Below are positions 9,940 through 19,349 of a stretch of 64,000 bases of DNA, one piece after another (position 1 is the first letter of the stretch; each line of letters begins with the position of its first letter). Origin of the DNA: Wigglesworthia glossinidia (GTDB lineage: Bacteria; Pseudomonadota; Gammaproteobacteria; Enterobacterales; Enterobacteriaceae). Both the position numbers and the translations under genes were made by a program. The DNA is taken from NCBI GenBank assembly GCA_030827005.1, contig JAVBJL010000007.1:1-64000 (forward strand), written 5' to 3'. The notes beneath the pieces were generated by a model. That model saw only the letters and a list, made by a program, of their open reading frames with translations, made no database searches and was not told the DNA's origin.

Positions 9940-11013
9940 GTGATTATTTTAAAATACTTAATCAAAAAAATACTAAAATTTCAGATCTTAATTTTACTAA
10001 TTTTGTTTTGTGTTTTTTTATCTCAAAAGTTAGTACGTATTTTATCTGCTTCTATAGAATACGCTATTCCTAAAAAATTGATATTGTCTTTATTATTTTT
10101 TAGTATTCCAGAAATTTTAAAACTATTATTACCTTTAAGTTTATTTTTAAGTATTTTTTTAGTGTTACAAAATATGCAAGAAAATAATGAAATAATTGCA
10201 ATACATACTTGTGGAATAGGGTATACAATATTTTTAAAAATTATTTTATTTTTTAATTTATTAATAATGCCTTTTTCTTGGATTAATACGATGTGGATAT
10301 CTCCATTAGCATTTGATTACAAACATAGACTGTTGATAAATAATAATTTAAATACAAGTTTTCTTAATTTAATTCAAGGGCAATTTAATATTATGAAAGA
10401 TAATAATCTTATGTTATTTTCTCAAAAAATAGTAAATAAAAGTTTAAAAAATATATTTATTGTGCAATTTTTAAATCAAAAGAATATTTTTCATCCAATA
10501 ATATTGGTATCAGAATCGGGAAATATTTATAAAAATAATATGAATATGAATTATTATATTAACTTAAAAAATGGAAAATTGTACTATATAAATACAAAAA
10601 TAAATCAATTTTGGATAACATCTTTTCAGAAATATCATATTGAACTCACACAAAATTTTAATGATTTATATATAAATAATAAAGAATATTCATCTTTATA
10701 CTCTCTATGGAGAGCATCTGGTTTAGACTCTAAAATAGAACTGCATTGGAGATGTATAATAGTGTTTTCAATTTTTATTATGTCAATTTTAGCGATTACT
10801 TTAGGTATACATACAACACGAAGTAATCGATTTTTAAATTTATGTATTGGATTGATTTTTTACCTAACGTTTTTTTTTATACAAACTTTTATTTATAAAA
10901 ATTATCAATTATTTAATAAATATTCGATATTATATATGTGGATAATAAATACTTGTTATATGCTTTTTATATTTATTTTTAATTATAAAAATAAAAAATT
11001 TATTTGTAGATAA
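9940..11013 (+). CDS. lptF: LPS export permease LptF
   Basis: LptF and LptG form the inner-membrane channel of the LptB2FG transporter that extracts lipopolysaccharide. The chain is 357 residues (E. coli 366). The start is GTG at 9940, chosen because the product MIILKYLIKKILKFQ aligns with the E. coli N-terminus. Hydrophobic helices occur at about residues 14-34, 50-75, 95-120, and three more after residue 270, around a periplasmic beta-jellyroll region in the middle. The N-terminal SQKLVRIL segment is conserved. lptG follows after 12 bases. Its presence means the symbiont still exports LPS to an outer membrane. Confidence 0.94.
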   Translation: MIILKYLIKKILKFQILILLILFCVFLSQKLVRILSASIEYAIPKKLILSLLFFSIPEILKLLLPLSLFLSIFLVLQNMQENNEIIAIHTCGIGYTIFLKIILFFNLLIMPFSWINTMWISPLAFDYKHRLLINNNLNTSFLNLIQGQFNIMKDNNLMLFSQKIVNKSLKNIFIVQFLNQKNIFHPIILVSESGNIYKNNMNMNYYINLKNGKLYYINTKINQFWITSFQKYHIELTQNFNDLYINNKEYSSLYSLWRASGLDSKIELHWRCIIVFSIFIMSILAITLGIHTTRSNRFLNLCIGLIFYLTFFFIQTFIYKNYQLFNKYSILYMWIINTCYMLFIFIFNYKNKKFICR

Positions 11014-11025
11014 ATTAATTTTTTT

Positions 11026-12084
11026 ATGTTTACTATATTAGATAGATATATTTGTCGTTTATTTTCTAAAACAACATTTTTGACATTATGTATTTTAGTT
11101 TCTTTTTCTAGTATTGCAAAATTTGCAGACAAAATACAAAAGATAAAAGATACTAATTTATCTTTTTTAAATATAATATGGTTGACAATTTTATCATTTC
11201 CAAATGATATCGAAGAATTATTTCCAATAATAATTTTAATAAGCTCTTTATGGAGCATAACAAATTTAGAGAGAAACAACGAACTTATTGCTATTGAATT
11301 ATCTGGAATTAGTCGTATTCAAATTTTTGCTTCAATATTAAAAACAATTTTTATGTTTCTTATGTTATATATTATAATTGTTGAATGTATTATTCCTAAA
11401 AATCAAAAAATAGAATATCGGTATCTTGTTTCTAAATCAGAATACCCTCGAGATTTCAAAAAACAGAATTTATGGATAAAAAATAAAAATAATTTTATTT
11501 TTATACAAGATGTTATTAATTTTAACAATTTATCAAAAATTAGCATTTATACTATTAATCAACAAAATCAAATAAAAAATATTTATTATGTAAATTCTGC
11601 TATTTATTCTAATAAACATTGGATATTATATAACATACAAAAAATAAAAATTTCTGATACTAATATTATAACATTTAAAAAATGTGAAAAAATTTTTCGA
11701 AATTCAGATTTAATTCCAACGATAATACGTTCTGCAATATTACCACCAGATACTTTATCTATTTTAGATTTATATTATTATATAAATTATTTGAAAAATA
11801 ACGATCAAATTTATGAAAAATATCAAGTGATTTTTTGGAATAAAATATTAGCACCTGTATTTATATTTACTATGATGGTCACTAATTTACAAATGATTTT
11901 TGGAAAATTATACAATTCTAATATAAAGATAAAAATTTTATTTGGAATTAGTTTGGGATTTTTATTTTATTTTTTAAAAAATATTTTTAACTCTATTAGT
12001 ATAATATATTCTATTCCCGCAAGTATTGGGTCGATTTTGCCTGTATTTATTTTAATTATTATAAACTTAATAATTAAAAAATAA
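11026..12084 (+). CDS. lptG: LPS export permease LptG
   Basis: LptG is the partner of LptF in LPS transport. It is 352 residues (E. coli 360) with the same plan: N-terminal membrane helices, a periplasmic domain and C-terminal helices. It starts MFTILDRYICRLF, matching the family start (LDRYIGK type), and contains the RNNELIAIELSGIS motif typical of LptF/LptG near the coupling helix. It is transcribed with lptF and ends 18 bases before the convergent end of bioD. The sequence is more diverged than enzymes of the window, as is usual for membrane proteins in symbionts. Confidence 0.93.
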   Translation: MFTILDRYICRLFSKTTFLTLCILVSFSSIAKFADKIQKIKDTNLSFLNIIWLTILSFPNDIEELFPIIILISSLWSITNLERNNELIAIELSGISRIQIFASILKTIFMFLMLYIIIVECIIPKNQKIEYRYLVSKSEYPRDFKKQNLWIKNKNNFIFIQDVINFNNLSKISIYTINQQNQIKNIYYVNSAIYSNKHWILYNIQKIKISDTNIITFKKCEKIFRNSDLIPTIIRSAILPPDTLSILDLYYYINYLKNNDQIYEKYQVIFWNKILAPVFIFTMMVTNLQMIFGKLYNSNIKIKILFGISLGFLFYFLKNIFNSISIIYSIPASIGSILPVFILIIINLIIKK

Positions 12085-12102
12085 ACTATATTATTATTTT
12101 CA

Positions 12103-12780
12103 TTATAAATACTTTAGAAAAATATACTTATATAAATTATCTCTCATATCCTTTTTTTTTAAAAAAGGAATATTACCGATCATTGGAGCACTTAATTTTT
12201 TTTTCAAAAATGCAATATATTTATGTTTATATAACATGTTTTTATCAATATTATTGGCAATCCATCCTACAAAAGGTATTTTTGCATTACAGATTGCTTC
12301 AAAAGTTAAAAGTGCATGATTAATACATCCTAATTTTATGCCAATAACTAAAATAACAGGTATTTTTTCTAATTTTACCCATTTATCATATGTGAAATTG
12401 ATATTAATTGGCACATACCAGCCGCCTGCACCTTCAATAATCAACCAGTCAGTTTTAGATGACAATTTTTTTAAATTATAAGATAAATCTTTTTTATAAA
12501 TTTTTATACATGCTTTTTCACTAGCAATATGTGGAGATGTAGGATGAAAAAATGCAAATGGATTAATATGAGAATAAGGTAATATGATATTATTGATTTT
12601 CATGATTTTTATTACGTCGGAATTACGTAATCCATATTTTGTTTTTTTACATCCTGATGCTACCAATTTACATCCTATCACACGTTGTCCAGAACGTATT
12701 ATAGATTGTAATAATGCGCATACCGATAAAGTTTTACCTATATTAGTATCTGTTCCAGTAATAAAATAACGCTTAATCAC
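12103..12780 (-). CDS. bioD: dethiobiotin synthetase
   Basis: BioD closes the ureido ring of dethiobiotin using CO2 and ATP, the third step from pimeloyl thioester. It is 225 residues, as in E. coli. The P-loop GTDTNIGKT (9-17), the substrate lysine in CKLVASG, the EGAGGW motif and the KLGCINHALLT segment are all present. The start overlaps the bioC stop by 8 bases, indicating translational coupling. It is the last gene of the bioBFCD unit. Both the catalytic and nucleotide-binding residues look intact. Confidence 0.96.
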   Translation of the reverse strand: MIKRYFITGTDTNIGKTLSVCALLQSIIRSGQRVIGCKLVASGCKKTKYGLRNSDVIKIMKINNIILPYSHINPFAFFHPTSPHIASEKACIKIYKKDLSYNLKKLSSKTDWLIIEGAGGWYVPININFTYDKWVKLEKIPVILVIGIKLGCINHALLTFEAICNAKIPFVGWIANNIDKNMLYKHKYIAFLKKKLSAPMIGNIPFLKKKDMRDNLYKYIFLKYL

Positions 12781-13561
12781 GATATATTACTCCATACACT
12801 ACATGATAACTTAATCGAAAACCTTTTGAGGTACATGGCCAAAATTTTTCTAAATGATTTAAATATTTTTTTCCTATAAATTTTAATTTACTACGATTAT
12901 ATAAATAATTAGCTCCGATACCTCGAATTTCATGTAATAATTTTTGTATATTTTCATAATATATAAATTTTAGATTTGCACTTAATTGGTGACGATATAA
13001 AGAACAAGCATCAGAAATAGATGATACAGAAAGAAAATTATTAATATGTGGATAATTATCGATATTTTTCCACGCTTCTTGTAATTCAATCAATGATCCA
13101 TGCGCTAACGTTGAAAGAGCTAATATACCACCAGGTTTTAATATACGATATGATTCGGATAATACTTGTGATATATTTTGAGACCATTGTAATGCAAGAT
13201 TACTAAATACGACATCTATTGTTTTATTAAAAAAAGGCATGCTTTCAATATCACCTAATATATACATATTAGCGGAATGTTTCTTACGAGCTTCTAAAAG
13301 CATATTTTTGGAAATATCTAATGCAGTGACTTGATTATTATACGCCTTCCAATAACGACTAAACCAACCTGTTCCACATCCCGCATCTAGTAAATTTTTC
13401 TGTATTACATGCCCCATGAGTTTGCAAAGATGATATCCGCATAATCTTTGAAAATGTGCATATTTATCGTAATTGTTTGCTGCTTTATTAAATCTATACG
13501 CTATTCTTTTTTTATGAAATTTTATATTAAATAAATCTTTCTGCATAAAATAAAGCCTCAA
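12773..13561 (-). CDS. bioC: malonyl-ACP O-methyltransferase BioC
   Basis: BioC methylates malonyl-ACP with S-adenosylmethionine to start pimeloyl synthesis. The SAM-binding motif LLDAGCGTGWFSR (57-69) and the post-motifs GDIESMPF and SNLALQW are typical. The 262-residue frame can begin at 13561 or at the internal ATG at 13546 (MQKDLFNIKFHKKR), which fits the E. coli length (251) better. Either choice overlaps the end of bioF (35 or 20 bases). The partner esterase BioH is not in this window, so pimeloyl release needs a gene elsewhere. Confidence 0.92.
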   Translation of the reverse strand: MRLYFMQKDLFNIKFHKKRIAYRFNKAANNYDKYAHFQRLCGYHLCKLMGHVIQKNLLDAGCGTGWFSRYWKAYNNQVTALDISKNMLLEARKKHSANMYILGDIESMPFFNKTIDVVFSNLALQWSQNISQVLSESYRILKPGGILALSTLAHGSLIELQEAWKNIDNYPHINNFLSVSSISDACSLYRHQLSANLKFIYYENIQKLLHEIRGIGANYLYNRSKLKFIGKKYLNHLEKFWPCTSKGFRLSYHVVYGVIYRD

Positions 13562-14690
13562 TTAAATTATCAATATCATTTTCTTGATGCATTGCTGTAA
13601 TAGTAATTCGAATACGTGCTTGTCCTTTTGGAATACTTGGAGGTAGTATCGGATGCACCCATAATCCTTGTTTTCGTAATTTTTTTGCAAACTGAATGGT
13701 TAATAAACTATCCCCGATAATTATCGGTTGAATGGCAGTATTAGAATGTTTATAAAATTTTAATTTTTTTGCAGAACATTGAAATCTTTTTATATTACGA
13801 AATAAATGATCTCTGAGAGTTGAAGAATATCTAATTTTTTTTAGAGCAGTCAGTATAGCTCCAGCTTGAGCCGGAATCATAGCAGTGCTATAAATTAGAT
13901 TTTTAGAAAATTGTAGGAAATATTCAGCTATATTTTCTTGGCATAGTATTGCAGCTCCATGCATACCTACAGATTTTCCAAATGTTATCACTAATAAATC
14001 AGGAAGCATATTTTTGATATATGATGTTCCTTTTCCTTCATCACCTAAAATTCCAAATCCATGTGCATCGTCTACAATAAGATAACTATAAAATTTTTTA
14101 GCAATCTTTATAAGATTTCCGATAGGTGATTGATCACCATCCATGCTAAAAATTCCTTCAGTAAAAATTAAAGAATTATTTTTATATTTGTTTTGCATTA
14201 ATAATTTTAATAAATGATTTATGTCATTATGACGAAAACTTTTACATGAAATATTGCTATTTAAAGAAGCTTCAATGATTGAAGCATGACTTAATCGATC
14301 AACAAAGATATATTTAAATATAGTACCTAAAACATGTATAATTGCTTGATTAGCAGAAAATCCAGATGAAAACAAAAGAGCTCGAGGAAAATTTAACCAA
14401 TTTGATAACCATACTTCTAATTTTTTATGTAATGGATGATATCCAATTACATGCCCTGATCCTCCTGATCCTACCCCTCCTAATTTTATGTAATCTTTCC
14501 AGGATTGCATAATTTCTGTATCGCATGATAAACCGAGATAATTATTACTAGAAAAATTTAAATATTTTTTATTTTTAATATAAATCCAACGACTGTTTCC
14601 GTTATTAATTTCTATTCTTTTACGATAAAGATTTTGATTTTTATATTTTAATAATCGATAGTTTATTTTTTCATTCCAACAATTATTCAT
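13527..14690 (-). CDS. bioF: 8-amino-7-oxononanoate synthase
   Basis: BioF is a PLP enzyme that condenses pimeloyl thioester with alanine. It has 387 residues against 384 in E. coli. The PLP lysine is Lys239 in TFGKSVGMHG, preceded by the DDAHGFG motif (207-213) and the glycine-rich GGVGSGGSGH (71-80). It ends inside the start of bioC and starts 2 bases after the bioB stop, so bioB, F, C and D form one transcript. No missing catalytic residue was noticed. Confidence 0.96.
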   Translation of the reverse strand: MNNCWNEKINYRLLKYKNQNLYRKRIEINNGNSRWIYIKNKKYLNFSSNNYLGLSCDTEIMQSWKDYIKLGGVGSGGSGHVIGYHPLHKKLEVWLSNWLNFPRALLFSSGFSANQAIIHVLGTIFKYIFVDRLSHASIIEASLNSNISCKSFRHNDINHLLKLLMQNKYKNNSLIFTEGIFSMDGDQSPIGNLIKIAKKFYSYLIVDDAHGFGILGDEGKGTSYIKNMLPDLLVITFGKSVGMHGAAILCQENIAEYFLQFSKNLIYSTAMIPAQAGAILTALKKIRYSSTLRDHLFRNIKRFQCSAKKLKFYKHSNTAIQPIIIGDSLLTIQFAKKLRKQGLWVHPILPPSIPKGQARIRITITAMHQENDIDNLIEALFYAERFI

Positions 14691-14692
14691 AT

Positions 14693-15706
14693 TTATAATG
14701 CTGCATTGTAGTATGTCGAAAATTTAGTTTGATTAGATTTATTGTTATTTGAAATATATGTGCTATTTTCTATATTTAAGTTTAATTTTTTAAATAATTT
14801 AATATCTTGCTCAATACTTGGATTTGATGTAGTTAACAATTTACATCCATAAAATATAGAATTTGCACCTGCCATAAAACATAGTGCTTGCATTTGATCA
14901 TTCATCCATTCTCTTCCAGCAGATAATCTGATGCGAGAATTTGGCATCATAATTCTGCACAAAGCTATGATTCGAATAAAATCAAAAAAATCAATATCTG
15001 TATTATTTTCCATTGGGGTGCCTTTAATTTTCACTAACATATTCATCGGTATACTTTCTGGAGGTTGAGATAAATTTGATAGTTGCACTAATAAACTGAT
15101 ACGATCTTCTATTTTTTCTCCTAAACCCATAATTCCTCCAGAACATACTTTAATACCAGAATTTCTCACTTTATTTATTGTATTTAATCTATCTTGATAG
15201 CTTCGTGTGGTAACTATATTTTTATAATATTCTGGAGAGGTATCTAAATTATGATTATAAAAATCTAATCCAACGTTTGATAATCGATTAACTTGGTTAT
15301 CAGTTAACATACCTAAAGTCATACAAGTTTCTAATCCTAATTTTTTTACATTTTTAATCATAGATTCTAATAAAGGCATGTCACGATTTTGTGGGTTTTT
15401 CCATGCAGCACCCATACAAAAACGAGTAGCACCTGCTTTTTTTGCTTTTTTTGCGGCATTAATAACTTTATCTAAGTTTATTAATTTTTCATTAGATAAC
15501 CCGGTGTTATATTTTGCACTTTGTGGGCAATATTTACAATCTTCAGGACATAAACCAGTTTTAATAGATAGTAGTGCACTCACTTGTATGTTATTTGGTA
15601 CAAAATTATTTCTATGTATTATTTGTGCTTTAAATATTAAATCAAAAAAAGACTGATGAAATATTTTTGTTGCATTCACTATGTTCCATTTATTTGTATT
15701 ATTCAT
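14693..15706 (-). CDS. bioB: biotin synthase
   Basis: BioB is a radical-SAM enzyme that inserts sulfur into dethiobiotin. The [4Fe-4S] cysteines C53, C57 and C60 ([10 protein letters not shown]) match E. coli numbering when translation starts at the ATG at 15706, giving 337 residues (E. coli 346). An in-frame extension to 15850 adds 48 hydrophobic, unconserved residues and would run into bioA, so I reject it. The [10 protein letters not shown] and SAGRE motifs, which hold further cluster and substrate residues, are intact. It is the first gene of bioBFCD and diverges from bioA. Confidence 0.96.
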   Translation of the reverse strand: MNNTNKWNIVNATKIFHQSFFDLIFKAQIIHRNNFVPNNIQVSALLSIKTGLCPEDCKYCPQSAKYNTGLSNEKLINLDKVINAAKKAKKAGATRFCMGAAWKNPQNRDMPLLESMIKNVKKLGLETCMTLGMLTDNQVNRLSNVGLDFYNHNLDTSPEYYKNIVTTRSYQDRLNTINKVRNSGIKVCSGGIMGLGEKIEDRISLLVQLSNLSQPPESIPMNMLVKIKGTPMENNTDIDFFDFIRIIALCRIMMPNSRIRLSAGREWMNDQMQALCFMAGANSIFYGCKLLTTSNPSIEQDIKLFKKLNLNIENSTYISNNNKSNQTKFSTYYNAAL

Positions 15707-15743
15707 AAACTTTATTAAAATTATTTTTTTTATGATATTAATA

Positions 15744-15772
15744 AGTGTATAGTATAATATTATGTTGTCAAA
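15744..15772 (-). promoter_or_regulatory. putative bioB promoter
   Basis: On the minus strand a perfect TTGACA (15772-15767) is followed after 16 bases by TACACT (15750-15745), which would start the bioBFCD transcript about 35 bases before the bioB ATG. The perfect -35 is notable in such AT-rich DNA. No experimental support; the -10 match is only partial. Confidence 0.4.
15754..15759 (+). promoter_or_regulatory. putative bioA -10 element
   Basis: A perfect TATAAT lies 46 bases before the bioA start, inside the spacer of the opposing bioB promoter. The -35 region (around 15731-15736) is weak. Overlapping face-to-face promoters are the E. coli arrangement. No BirA-type site (TTGTAAACC with a mirrored GGTTTACAA) is visible in the 99-base interval. 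Confidence 0.35.
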
Positions 15773-15805
15773 TATATTTATTTTAAATTTAATAGGAATT
15801 AATAT

Positions 15806-17104
15806 ATGAACATTAATGAAATTAACTTTGATCGTCATCATATCTGGCATCCATATACATCTATGATGTATCCGTTAAAAACGTATCCTGTTATTTCTGC
15901 TAAAAAATGTCTTTTAAAATTAAGTAATGGAAAATTATTAATTGATGGTATGTCTTCTTGGTGGACTGTAATTCATGGTTATAATAATCCTAAAATTAAT
16001 TATGCAATTATAAAACAAGTACGAAAAATGTCTCATGTTATGTTTGGAGGAATCACACATTTTCCAGCAATAAAACTATGTAAAAAATTAATAAATTTTG
16101 CTCCTAAACCACTCGAATGTATTTTTTTATCTGATTCTGGATCAGTAGCTATTGAAGTAGCATTAAAAATGGCTTTACACTATTGGTATGCTAAAAATAA
16201 AAAAAAGAATATGTTTCTTTCATTATCAGGAGGATATCACGGAGACACTCTAGGTTCTATTTCTGTATGTGATCCAAAATGTTCTATGCATAATATATAT
16301 CAAGGATATATATCTAAACAAAAGTTTATGAATACTTTTTATCGTAATTTTGGAGATATATGGCAAGTAGGAGACGATGATAACTTAATTAAATTAATTG
16401 AAAAAAATTATAAAACTTTAGCAGCAGTGATTGTTGAACCAATTGTACAAGGAATAGGAGGAATGAAGTTTTATCATGAACAATATTTAATCTCTTTGAG
16501 AAAATTATGTGATTTTTATAAAATTTTGTTGATTTTAGATGAAATTGCTACTGGATTTGGTCGCACAGGAAAAATTTTTGCATGTGATCATGCAAATATT
16601 GTTCCAGATATTTTGTGTATAGGAAAAGCTTTAACTGGAGGAGCAATTACTCTTGCTGCTACTTTAACAACACGAAAAGTATCATCGGTTATTTGTAACA
16701 AACAAGATGTATCTTTTATGCATGGTCCTACTTTTATGGGGAATCCGTTATCTTGTGCAGCTGCTTATGCTAATTTAAAATTACTTGAAGATAACACATG
16801 GATCGACCAAGTGAAATTTATTTCATATAATCTATTAAAACTTTTATCGCCATTAAAATTGCACCCATATGTTTTAGATGTACGAATACTTGGTGCTATT
16901 GGAGTGGTAGAAACAAAATTTTTTATAAATCTTGAAAATATTCAAAAATGTTTTGTAGATAATGGGGTATGGATTAGGCCGTTTAAAAATTTAATTTATT
17001 TAATACCGCCATATATTATTTCTCAATCTGAAATAAAAAAATTAGTGAATGCAATTTTTATTGCTTTAAATAATAAAAAAAATTTTAATATTTCTAAAAA
17101 ATAA
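15806..17104 (+). CDS. bioA: adenosylmethionine-8-amino-7-oxononanoate aminotransferase
   Basis: BioA transfers an amino group from SAM to make diaminopelargonate. It is 432 residues (E. coli 429), and the PLP lysine falls at Lys274 ([10 protein letters not shown]), the same number as E. coli. The [11 protein letters not shown] block (245-255) and the substrate-pocket residues SSWWTVIHG near 50-58 are present. It is divergent from bioB with 99 bases between start codons. With bioB, F, C and D it completes the pathway from the pimeloyl thioester to biotin. Confidence 0.96.
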   Translation: MNINEINFDRHHIWHPYTSMMYPLKTYPVISAKKCLLKLSNGKLLIDGMSSWWTVIHGYNNPKINYAIIKQVRKMSHVMFGGITHFPAIKLCKKLINFAPKPLECIFLSDSGSVAIEVALKMALHYWYAKNKKKNMFLSLSGGYHGDTLGSISVCDPKCSMHNIYQGYISKQKFMNTFYRNFGDIWQVGDDDNLIKLIEKNYKTLAAVIVEPIVQGIGGMKFYHEQYLISLRKLCDFYKILLILDEIATGFGRTGKIFACDHANIVPDILCIGKALTGGAITLAATLTTRKVSSVICNKQDVSFMHGPTFMGNPLSCAAAYANLKLLEDNTWIDQVKFISYNLLKLLSPLKLHPYVLDVRILGAIGVVETKFFINLENIQKCFVDNGVWIRPFKNLIYLIPPYIISQSEIKKLVNAIFIALNNKKNFNISKK

Positions 17105-17262
17105 GTATTTTACCTTTATAATCAAATGTTTTTTAATAATTTTTTATCTACGCGCAATTTAGTATAATAAATATTAAAATGTAAAAATATAAATATTATT
17201 AAATTCTTCAGATTAATTTTGAAAATTTTTATTTATAACTGTACATAATATTATCAATAATT

Positions 17263-17838
17263 TCAAATATAGTTAAAAAAAGTAATAATTCGATGTAAGT
17301 TTTTAACTTTACTTACAGTATTAATGATAATTTTTTCTTCTGAATTTAAAATATCTCCAAAAATAAATATTTCCTTATTTTCTGTTAAAATTTTTAAATT
17401 TCTTAGCTTAAGCTCTTTATTACAAATAATTTTCATACGAACATTAATAGATGTCCAGGTATCTTTTAAGATTTGAGTAAATGAAATTGGATATGCAATA
17501 CGAACTTCGTTATAAATTTTTTTTGTATTATCATAATTTTGTATTAAATTTTGTATATGATCTAAAATAAAATGATTTAGTACTTGACCGATAATAAGCA
17601 GTTTGTCGTTATATGATATTATCGAAATACGAGAAGGTTGGTTTTTTAAAATACTATCATTAAATAAAACTTGTGAAAAATATATTTTTAAAGTTAAATT
17701 GTCAATTTGCGCACCTATCGTTCGTGGATCAGAAGCTAACTTTATTGCTATTGCGCTTCCAAGCATTTGTGTATTAGTGCATCCAAGAATAAAACTAAAT
17801 ATTAAAAAAAATATTGTTAAAAACTTTTTATTATTCAT
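17263..17838 (-). CDS. dolP: outer-membrane lipoprotein DolP (BON domains)
   Basis: This 191-residue protein has exactly the E. coli DolP (YraP) length. The N-terminus is a lipoprotein signal: a charged NNKK, a hydrophobic core, then ILGC with the lipidation Cys20. The conserved SDPRTIG stretch follows (36-42), then two BON domains (about 48-115 and 125-191), shown by the ISIISYNDKLLIIGQV and LKILTENKEIFIFGD strands. In E. coli DolP sits in the outer membrane, binds anionic phospholipid and supports BAM. It lies next to rsmI, as in the yraL-yraP region of E. coli. It is moderately diverged. Confidence 0.85.
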   Translation of the reverse strand: MNNKKFLTIFFLIFSFILGCTNTQMLGSAIAIKLASDPRTIGAQIDNLTLKIYFSQVLFNDSILKNQPSRISIISYNDKLLIIGQVLNHFILDHIQNLIQNYDNTKKIYNEVRIAYPISFTQILKDTWTSINVRMKIICNKELKLRNLKILTENKEIFIFGDILNSEEKIIINTVSKVKNLHRIITFFNYI

Positions 17839-17980
17839 TATTTATATTTTAAATTTATGTATTGTGCAATTTTTTATAAAAATAGACAAGTTTATTTAAA
17901 ATATTTATATTAAATTTTACTATATAAAGTTATGATATGTAATCTTTAAGGATAAATGCTTATTTTCATTTGTATTACTA

Positions 17981-18835
17981 ATGCAAAAAAATAAAAAATT
18001 ACTATCAACTTTATATTTGGTACCCACTCCTATTGGTAATCTTTCAGATATAACTTATAGGGCAATATCTGTATTAAAATATACTGATATAATAGCGGTA
18101 GAAAGCATATCACGTGCAAAAATTTTATTAAAATATTTTGCAATAAAAAATCAATTAATATCTTTAAATAAAACTAATGAAAAAATAAAAACACAATTAA
18201 TTATCAATTATTTAAAAGATGGCAAAACAGTAGCATTGATATCAAATGCTGGTACACCAACAATTAGTGATCCAGGATATTACCTAGTATCTATGTGCAT
18301 AAAATATAAAATAAATATTATTCCTCTTCCAGGAGCATGTTCTTTAATTACTGCATTATCAGCGTCCGGTATATCTACAAATAAATTTTGTTATGATGGA
18401 TTTTTACCTAAAAAAAAATCTAAAAGAATTATATATTTGAAATCTTTACGGCATGAAAAAAGAACAATAATACTATCCGAATCTTCGCGCCGTTTACTCT
18501 CTAGTTTATATGATATTGCAGATATTTTTGGCATGCAAAAACGTATTGTTGTTGCTAAAGAATTAACAAAAATTTGGGAAACAATATATCGTAATACTAT
18601 AGAAGAAATTTTAATTTTATTAAAAAATTCAGATATATTATGCAGAGGAGAGATAATATTAATTATTAAAAATGACCAAATTAAATTTGACATTATTTCT
18701 CAGAAAGCAATAAAACTTTTAAATCTATTATTTTTTCAAATCCCAAAAAAACAAGCAATTTTAATTGTTTCGAAAATATTTAAAATTAAAAAAAATTTAT
18801 TATATCGATACGTTATTAAAAATTTTCTTAATTAA
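17981..18835 (+). CDS. rsmI: 16S rRNA (cytidine-1402 2'-O) methyltransferase
   Basis: RsmI uses SAM to methylate the ribose of C1402 in the decoding centre of 16S rRNA. It is 284 residues (E. coli 286). The tetrapyrrole-methylase fold signature is clear: LVPTPIGNLSDITYRA near the N-terminus, ALISNAGTPTISDPG (about 80-94) and PLPGACSLITALSASG (about 112-127). The C-terminal domain is lysine-rich. It contains an in-frame A9 run around 18410-18418. It is followed closely by the RNase P RNA gene. Confidence 0.95.
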   Translation: MQKNKKLLSTLYLVPTPIGNLSDITYRAISVLKYTDIIAVESISRAKILLKYFAIKNQLISLNKTNEKIKTQLIINYLKDGKTVALISNAGTPTISDPGYYLVSMCIKYKINIIPLPGACSLITALSASGISTNKFCYDGFLPKKKSKRIIYLKSLRHEKRTIILSESSRRLLSSLYDIADIFGMQKRIVVAKELTKIWETIYRNTIEEILILLKNSDILCRGEIILIIKNDQIKFDIISQKAIKLLNLLFFQIPKKQAILIVSKIFKIKKNLLYRYVIKNFLN

Positions 18836-18860
18836 TAAATAAATCTTGAATTTTTTGTAT

Positions 18861-19218
18861 GTCAATTTTCATAAAGCTAGCTAGATAATCGCTGATAATC
18901 TATACCAGAGGAAAGTCCGGGCCTCTTAGAACAAGATGCCAGATAACTTCTGGGAAGTGCAAACTTACGACTAGTGCAACAGAAAATAACCGCCATTTTA
19001 AATGGTAAGGGTGAAAAGGTGTGGTAAGAGCACACCGCAAATTTTATAAATAAAATTTGGCCGTGTAAACTCCATCTGAGGCAAGACCAAATAGAAATTT
19101 AAACTGTTCGTTTTAATGATTTCGGGTAGGTCGCACGAATAAATACGTGAGTATTTATCTAGATAAATGATTATCCACGACAGAACCCGGCTTACAAGTT
19201 AGCTTTATTGAAAATGAC
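18861..19218 (+). repeat. inverted repeat extending the RNase P RNA P1 helix
   Basis: The 5' flank GTCAATTTTCATAAAGCTA (18861-18879) is nearly complementary to the 3' flank TAGCTTTATTGAAAATGAC (19200-19218), with only small offsets. The two ends of the gene can thus form a longer stem than P1 alone, perhaps a precursor or protection helix. Confidence 0.6.
18872..19210 (+). ncRNA. rnpB: RNase P RNA (M1 RNA), shortened
   Basis: The conserved core of a type A RNase P RNA is easy to read: GAGGAAAGTCCGGGC (P4 5' side), AGTGCAACAGAAAATAACCGCC, GGTAAGGGTGAAAAGGTG, GGTAAGAGCACACCGC, GTAAACTCCATC, GCAAGACCAAATAG, and CCACGACAGAACCCGGCTTA near the 3' end. P1 pairs AAAGCTAGCT with AGTTAGCTTT. P2 pairs GATAATC with GATTATC. 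It is about 340 bases against 377 in E. coli. Most of the loss is the P3 stem, which is only about 15 bases between P2 and the P4 strand. The ends are estimated from P1. Confidence 0.95.
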
Positions 19219-19349
19219 ATAAAAAATTTGTTATTTTAAACTATTTGAATAATCTTATTTAATTTTATTAAAATTATTATTAATATTTATATATATAAAT
19301 TTATATTTATATAGTATAATAATGTAATAAAATTATAATATAATACTAC

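Noticed and set aside
15707..15850. 48-residue N-terminal extension of bioB
   Set aside because: It is hydrophobic and unconserved, runs into bioA, and would spoil the match to E. coli cysteine numbering. The ATG at 15706 is preferred.
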